From Symbiobacteriaceae bacterium (GTDB taxonomy: Bacteria; Bacillota_E; Symbiobacteriia; Symbiobacteriales; Symbiobacteriaceae), in the NCBI GenBank assembly GCA_027356675.1, contig DAHVXO010000096.1, forward strand, positions 1 through 9,184: 9,184 nucleotides of DNA, written 5' to 3'. Shown one piece after another: positions 7,403 through 9,184 of this stretch. The position numbers and the translations under genes are program-made. Positions within the stretch are counted from its first letter, which is position 1, and every line of letters begins with the position of its first letter. Below the pieces are notes generated by a model, which worked only from the letters and a program-made list of their open reading frames with translations, had not been told where the DNA came from and searched no databases.

Positions 7403-8530
7403 ATGCTGACCTTACGTACAGCCGTGAAGTCCATGAAGCCCTATATCCCCGGCAAGCCCGTGGCCGATGTCCAACGGGAGCTCGGGATCACTGACCTGAT
7501 CAAGCTGAACCAGAATGAGAATCCCCTGGGACCCTCGCCACGGGCGCTGGCGGCGGCGGCCGCGGCGCTGAACCAGAGCCATACGTATCCGGAGGGCTCC
7601 GCCCGGTCCATTCGGGAGAGGCTGGCGACCGAGTGGGGTCTGCCGCCGGACTGGTTCATCATCGGGAACGGTTCGGACGAGGTCTTCCGCCTGCTGGCAG
7701 AGACCTACCTGGAGCCGGGGGATCGGGTCGTGGTGCCCGCGCCATCTTTCGCCGGGTATCCGCTTGTGGCCGAGCTGATGGGGGCGGAGGTCGTTGCCAT
7801 CCCGCTGGTGGAGAACACGATGGACCTGCCCGCCATGGCGCGGGCGGCGGTGGAGCGGCAGTCGCGGCTCATTTTCCTCTGCCGGCCGAACAACCCCACC
7901 GGAGCGGTCTTTGCCGAGGAGGCCATGCCGGCCTTCATGGCGGCGGTGCCGGCGGACACCTACGTCGTGCTGGATGAGGCCTACCGGGAATTCGACGAGA
8001 CCACCTTCGACGCGCGCAGGCTGGTGGCGCAATACCCAAACCTCATCGTCACCCGCACCTTCAGTAAGATTTACGGGATGGCGGGATTCCGGCTCGGCTA
8101 CGGCGTGGCCCGGCCAGAGGTCATCGCACCCTTCTACACGGTACGGGACCCGTTTAGCATCAACAATCTCGCGGTGGCGGCCGGCATCGCGGCCCTCGAT
8201 GACCAGGCGCACCTGGAGCGTACCCGTGCGCTGACGCTGGAGGGCAAGCAGTTCCTGTACAAGGCCTTTGACCGCCTGGGCTTGCGCTATGTGCCGACGC
8301 AAGCGAATTTCATCCTGTTCGATACGCAGCGCCTGGCGGTGGATGTGTACAGTGCGCTGCTCCGGCACGGTGTGCTCATCCGTCCGTGTGCCTCCTTCGG
8401 ATTGCCCTACAGTTTGCGCGTTACGGTGGGTACGGCGGCGGAGAACGCGCGGTTTGTCACGGCGCTGGAAACGGTGCTAGCGGACTCGTCCAGTTTACGG
8501 AATGCAAAGCAACTCGAGTCAGCCAACTAG
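7403..8530 (+). CDS. hisC: Histidinol-phosphate aminotransferase HisC
   Basis: This PLP-dependent fold type I aminotransferase converts imidazole-acetol phosphate to histidinol phosphate with glutamate as donor. The 375 residues are about normal length. The Schiff-base Lys222 lies in TFSKIYGMAGFRLGY, Asp191 and Tyr194 in LDEAY, Asn164 in RPNNPTG, the PLP phosphate region in GNGSDE (88-93), and the substrate-carboxylate Arg339 in LRVTVGT. The N-terminal LNQNENPLGPS is characteristic of HisC. The spacer from AAGGAG (7385-7390) to ATG 7403 is 12 nt. A later in-frame ATG (7433) would cut family-like sequence. It is the last his gene. The position behind hisIE rather than next to hisD or hisB differs from many operons. 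HisC homologues can also serve in aromatic amino acid synthesis, but the context supports histidine. Confidence 0.95.
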   Translation: MLTLRTAVKSMKPYIPGKPVADVQRELGITDLIKLNQNENPLGPSPRALAAAAAALNQSHTYPEGSARSIRERLATEWGLPPDWFIIGNGSDEVFRLLAETYLEPGDRVVVPAPSFAGYPLVAELMGAEVVAIPLVENTMDLPAMARAAVERQSRLIFLCRPNNPTGAVFAEEAMPAFMAAVPADTYVVLDEAYREFDETTFDARRLVAQYPNLIVTRTFSKIYGMAGFRLGYGVARPEVIAPFYTVRDPFSINNLAVAAGIAALDDQAHLERTRALTLEGKQFLYKAFDRLGLRYVPTQANFILFDTQRLAVDVYSALLRHGVLIRPCASFGLPYSLRVTVGTAAENARFVTALETVLADSSSLRNAKQLESAN

Positions 8531-8613
8531 AGGACGCTGACGATTCCAAGGCGGAGATGACCTGCCGCTCAACCAACTGGGCATGATTAGCAGATGAAAC
8601 AGCCTTTACGGGG

Positions 8614-8643
8614 TTGCATTTCTTCCACGGAACATGTTATATT
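8614..8643 (+). promoter_or_regulatory. Promoter of the tRNA cluster (extended -10 type)
   Basis: TTGCAT (8614-8619), an 18-nt spacer and TATATT (8638-8643) preceded by TGT (8635-8637) form an extended -10 promoter with the same geometry as the his promoter. The first tRNA begins about 53 nt downstream of the expected start. A small hairpin (TGCGC 8650-8654, GCGCA 8663-8667) lies near the start of the transcript. The interval 8531-8613 holds no gene and no clear terminator for the his operon. Confidence 0.65.
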
Positions 8644-8702
8644 ATCTCGTGCGCCGCTCTGAGCGCAGGCACCACATATGGACACAGCGGGCATTCAGCT
8701 TT

Positions 8703-8793
8703 GGAGAGATACCCAAGCGGCTGAAGGGGCGGCTTTGCTAAAGCTGTAGGGGGGGCAACTCCCGCGAGGGTTCAAATCCCTCTCTCTCCGCCA
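8703..8793 (+). tRNA. tRNA-Ser (anticodon GCT), copy 1
   Basis: This is a class II tRNA of 91 nt with encoded CCA that reads AGC/AGT serine codons. Acceptor GGAGAGA pairs with TCTCTCC (8783-8789). The discriminator is G, as expected for Ser. The anticodon loop TTGCTAA has GCT at 8737-8739. The T arm is GAGGG-TTCAAAT-CCCTC. The long variable arm has a stem GGGGG (8750-8754)/CTCCC (8759-8763) capped by GCAA. It differs from copy 2 only in that arm. Confidence 0.97.
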
Positions 8794-8795
8794 TC

Positions 8796-8820
8796 ATGTG
8801 CCGGGCAGAGCTTGGCACAT
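8796..8820 (+). repeat. Inverted repeat in the first Ser-Lys tRNA spacer
   Basis: ATGTGCC (8796-8802) and GGCACAT (8814-8820) form a perfect 7-bp stem that can be extended inward (with G-T pairs) to a 3-nt loop. The same two arms at the same distance recur in the second Ser-Lys spacer, although loop and flanks differ. It may be a processing structure in the tRNA precursor. Confidence 0.7.
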
Positions 8821-8824
8821 TCAC

Positions 8825-8900
8825 GGACCGTTAGCTCAATTGGTAGAGCATCCGACTCTTAATCGGACGGTTGAAGGTTCGATTCCTTCACGGTCCACCA
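8825..8900 (+). tRNA. tRNA-Lys (anticodon CTT), copy 1
   Basis: This is a 76-nt cloverleaf with encoded CCA that reads AAG. Acceptor GGACCGT pairs with ACGGTCC. The discriminator is A. The anticodon stem is TCCGA/TCGGA with loop CTCTTAA, CTT at 8858-8860. The T arm is GAAGG-TTCGATT-CCTTC. It is identical over all 76 nt to the second copy. TCCACC at its 3' end can pair with GGTGGA at 8906-8911. Confidence 0.97.
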
Positions 8901-8967
8901 ATTTCGGTGGAAACATCCTGACCAGATCCCGACAACTTCATCGTGATCCTCTGGTGGATTCAGCTTT

Positions 8968-9058
8968 GGAGAGATACCCAAGCGGCTGAAGGGGCGGCTT
9001 TGCTAAAGCTGTAGGGGGCGTAAGTCCCGCGAGGGTTCAAATCCCTCTCTCTCCGCCA
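8968..9058 (+). tRNA. tRNA-Ser (anticodon GCT), copy 2
   Basis: This is a class II tRNA of 91 nt with encoded CCA and GCT at 9002-9004. It is identical to copy 1 except for three bases in the variable arm, where the stem is GGGGC (9015-9019)/GTCCC (9024-9028) with loop GTAA. Folding is preserved because two of the changes are a paired swap. No promoter is visible in the 67-nt gap before it, so it is probably processed from the same transcript as copy 1. Confidence 0.97.
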
Positions 9059-9061
9059 AGT

Positions 9062-9086
9062 ATGTGCCAAGCCTCGCCTGGCACAT
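9062..9086 (+). repeat. Inverted repeat in the second Ser-Lys tRNA spacer
   Basis: ATGTGCC (9062-9068) and GGCACAT (9080-9086) repeat the arms of the element in the first spacer, with an 11-nt interior that agrees with it at only about 5 positions. Confidence 0.7.
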
Positions 9087-9090
9087 CTGC

Positions 9091-9166
9091 GGACCGTTAG
9101 CTCAATTGGTAGAGCATCCGACTCTTAATCGGACGGTTGAAGGTTCGATTCCTTCACGGTCCACCA
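9091..9166 (+). tRNA. tRNA-Lys (anticodon CTT), copy 2
   Basis: This 76-nt tRNA is identical to copy 1, with CTT at 9124-9126 and encoded CCA at 9164-9166. What follows (9167-9184) shows no similarity to the sequence behind copy 1, and no terminator is visible before the window ends. The cluster may continue. Confidence 0.97.
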
Positions 9167-9184
9167 GACCAGCAAAAACGGAAG

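Larger units (their letters stand above)
8693..9166 (+). repeat. Tandem duplication of a tRNA-Ser/tRNA-Lys unit
   Basis: Two units with a period of about 265 bp each hold ATTCAGCTTT, tRNA-Ser, a 31-32 nt spacer with an inverted repeat, and tRNA-Lys. The first begins at 8693 and the second at 8958. The tRNA parts are nearly identical while the spacers have diverged, indicating an old duplication with the genes kept alike by selection or gene conversion. Confidence 0.85.

Noticed and set aside
7412..8368. Open frame of 318 codons on the minus strand opposite hisC
   Set aside because: It is a shadow of hisC with Arg/His-rich composition and no family resemblance.
8531..8613. Intrinsic terminator behind hisC
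   Set aside because: Only a 4-bp GCGG/CCGC pairing is seen with no T-run. Termination may be factor-dependent or transcription may run into the tRNA cluster.
8798..8989. 63-codon open frame across the tRNA cluster
   Set aside because: It runs through tRNA-Lys and part of tRNA-Ser and has no ribosome binding site, so it is chance.
8693..9166. CRISPR-like or mobile-element direct repeats
   Set aside because: The repeats are two tRNA gene pairs. There are only two units and no cas, transposase or integrase gene.

Overview
The window is a GC-rich (roughly 60-65 %) bacterial segment. Its centre is a complete-looking, tightly packed histidine biosynthesis operon on the + strand, followed by a tandemly duplicated tRNA-Ser/tRNA-Lys cluster. 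Strong GGAGG-type ribosome binding sites, the short HisG plus HisZ pair and tRNA genes with encoded CCA fit a deep-branching, high-GC Bacillota-like lineage (Symbiobacterium or Thermaerobacter type). Chloroflexota or a related candidate phylum cannot be excluded from sequence alone.

Layout. Positions 1-195 are the 3' end of a small gene whose product looks like an Sm-like/SH3-like beta-barrel. Positions 295-585 encode a single-domain RRM RNA-binding protein that starts at GTG behind AGGAGGAGG. Positions 586-813 hold two inverted repeats, a promoter with an extended -10 element, and the his leader.

Positions 814-8530 carry hisZ-hisG-hisD-hisB-hisH-hisA-hisF-hisIE-hisC. Junctions are short gaps or overlaps: ATGA at hisB/hisH and hisF/hisIE, 34 nt at hisH/hisA and 10 nt at hisA/hisF. 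This implies one polycistronic, translationally coupled message. HisZ+HisG make phosphoribosyl-ATP, HisIE hydrolyses it and opens the ring, HisA isomerises, HisH+HisF close the imidazole, HisB dehydrates, HisC transaminates and HisD oxidises histidinol to histidine. Only histidinol-phosphate phosphatase has no gene here.

Positions 8531-8702 contain no gene but a second extended -10 promoter. Positions 8703-9166 are tRNA-Ser(GCT), tRNA-Lys(CTT), tRNA-Ser(GCT), tRNA-Lys(CTT).

This is mostly an ordinary housekeeping region and I see no defence or mobile system. The points worth a second look are small-scale. The two tRNA-Ser copies differ by a compensatory base-pair flip in the variable arm, and an inverted repeat between Ser and Lys is conserved while the sequence around it has diverged. 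HisF has an aberrant loop 1, HisD has Asn where a substrate-contacting His is expected, and a possible antisense tRNA remnant lies behind hisC.
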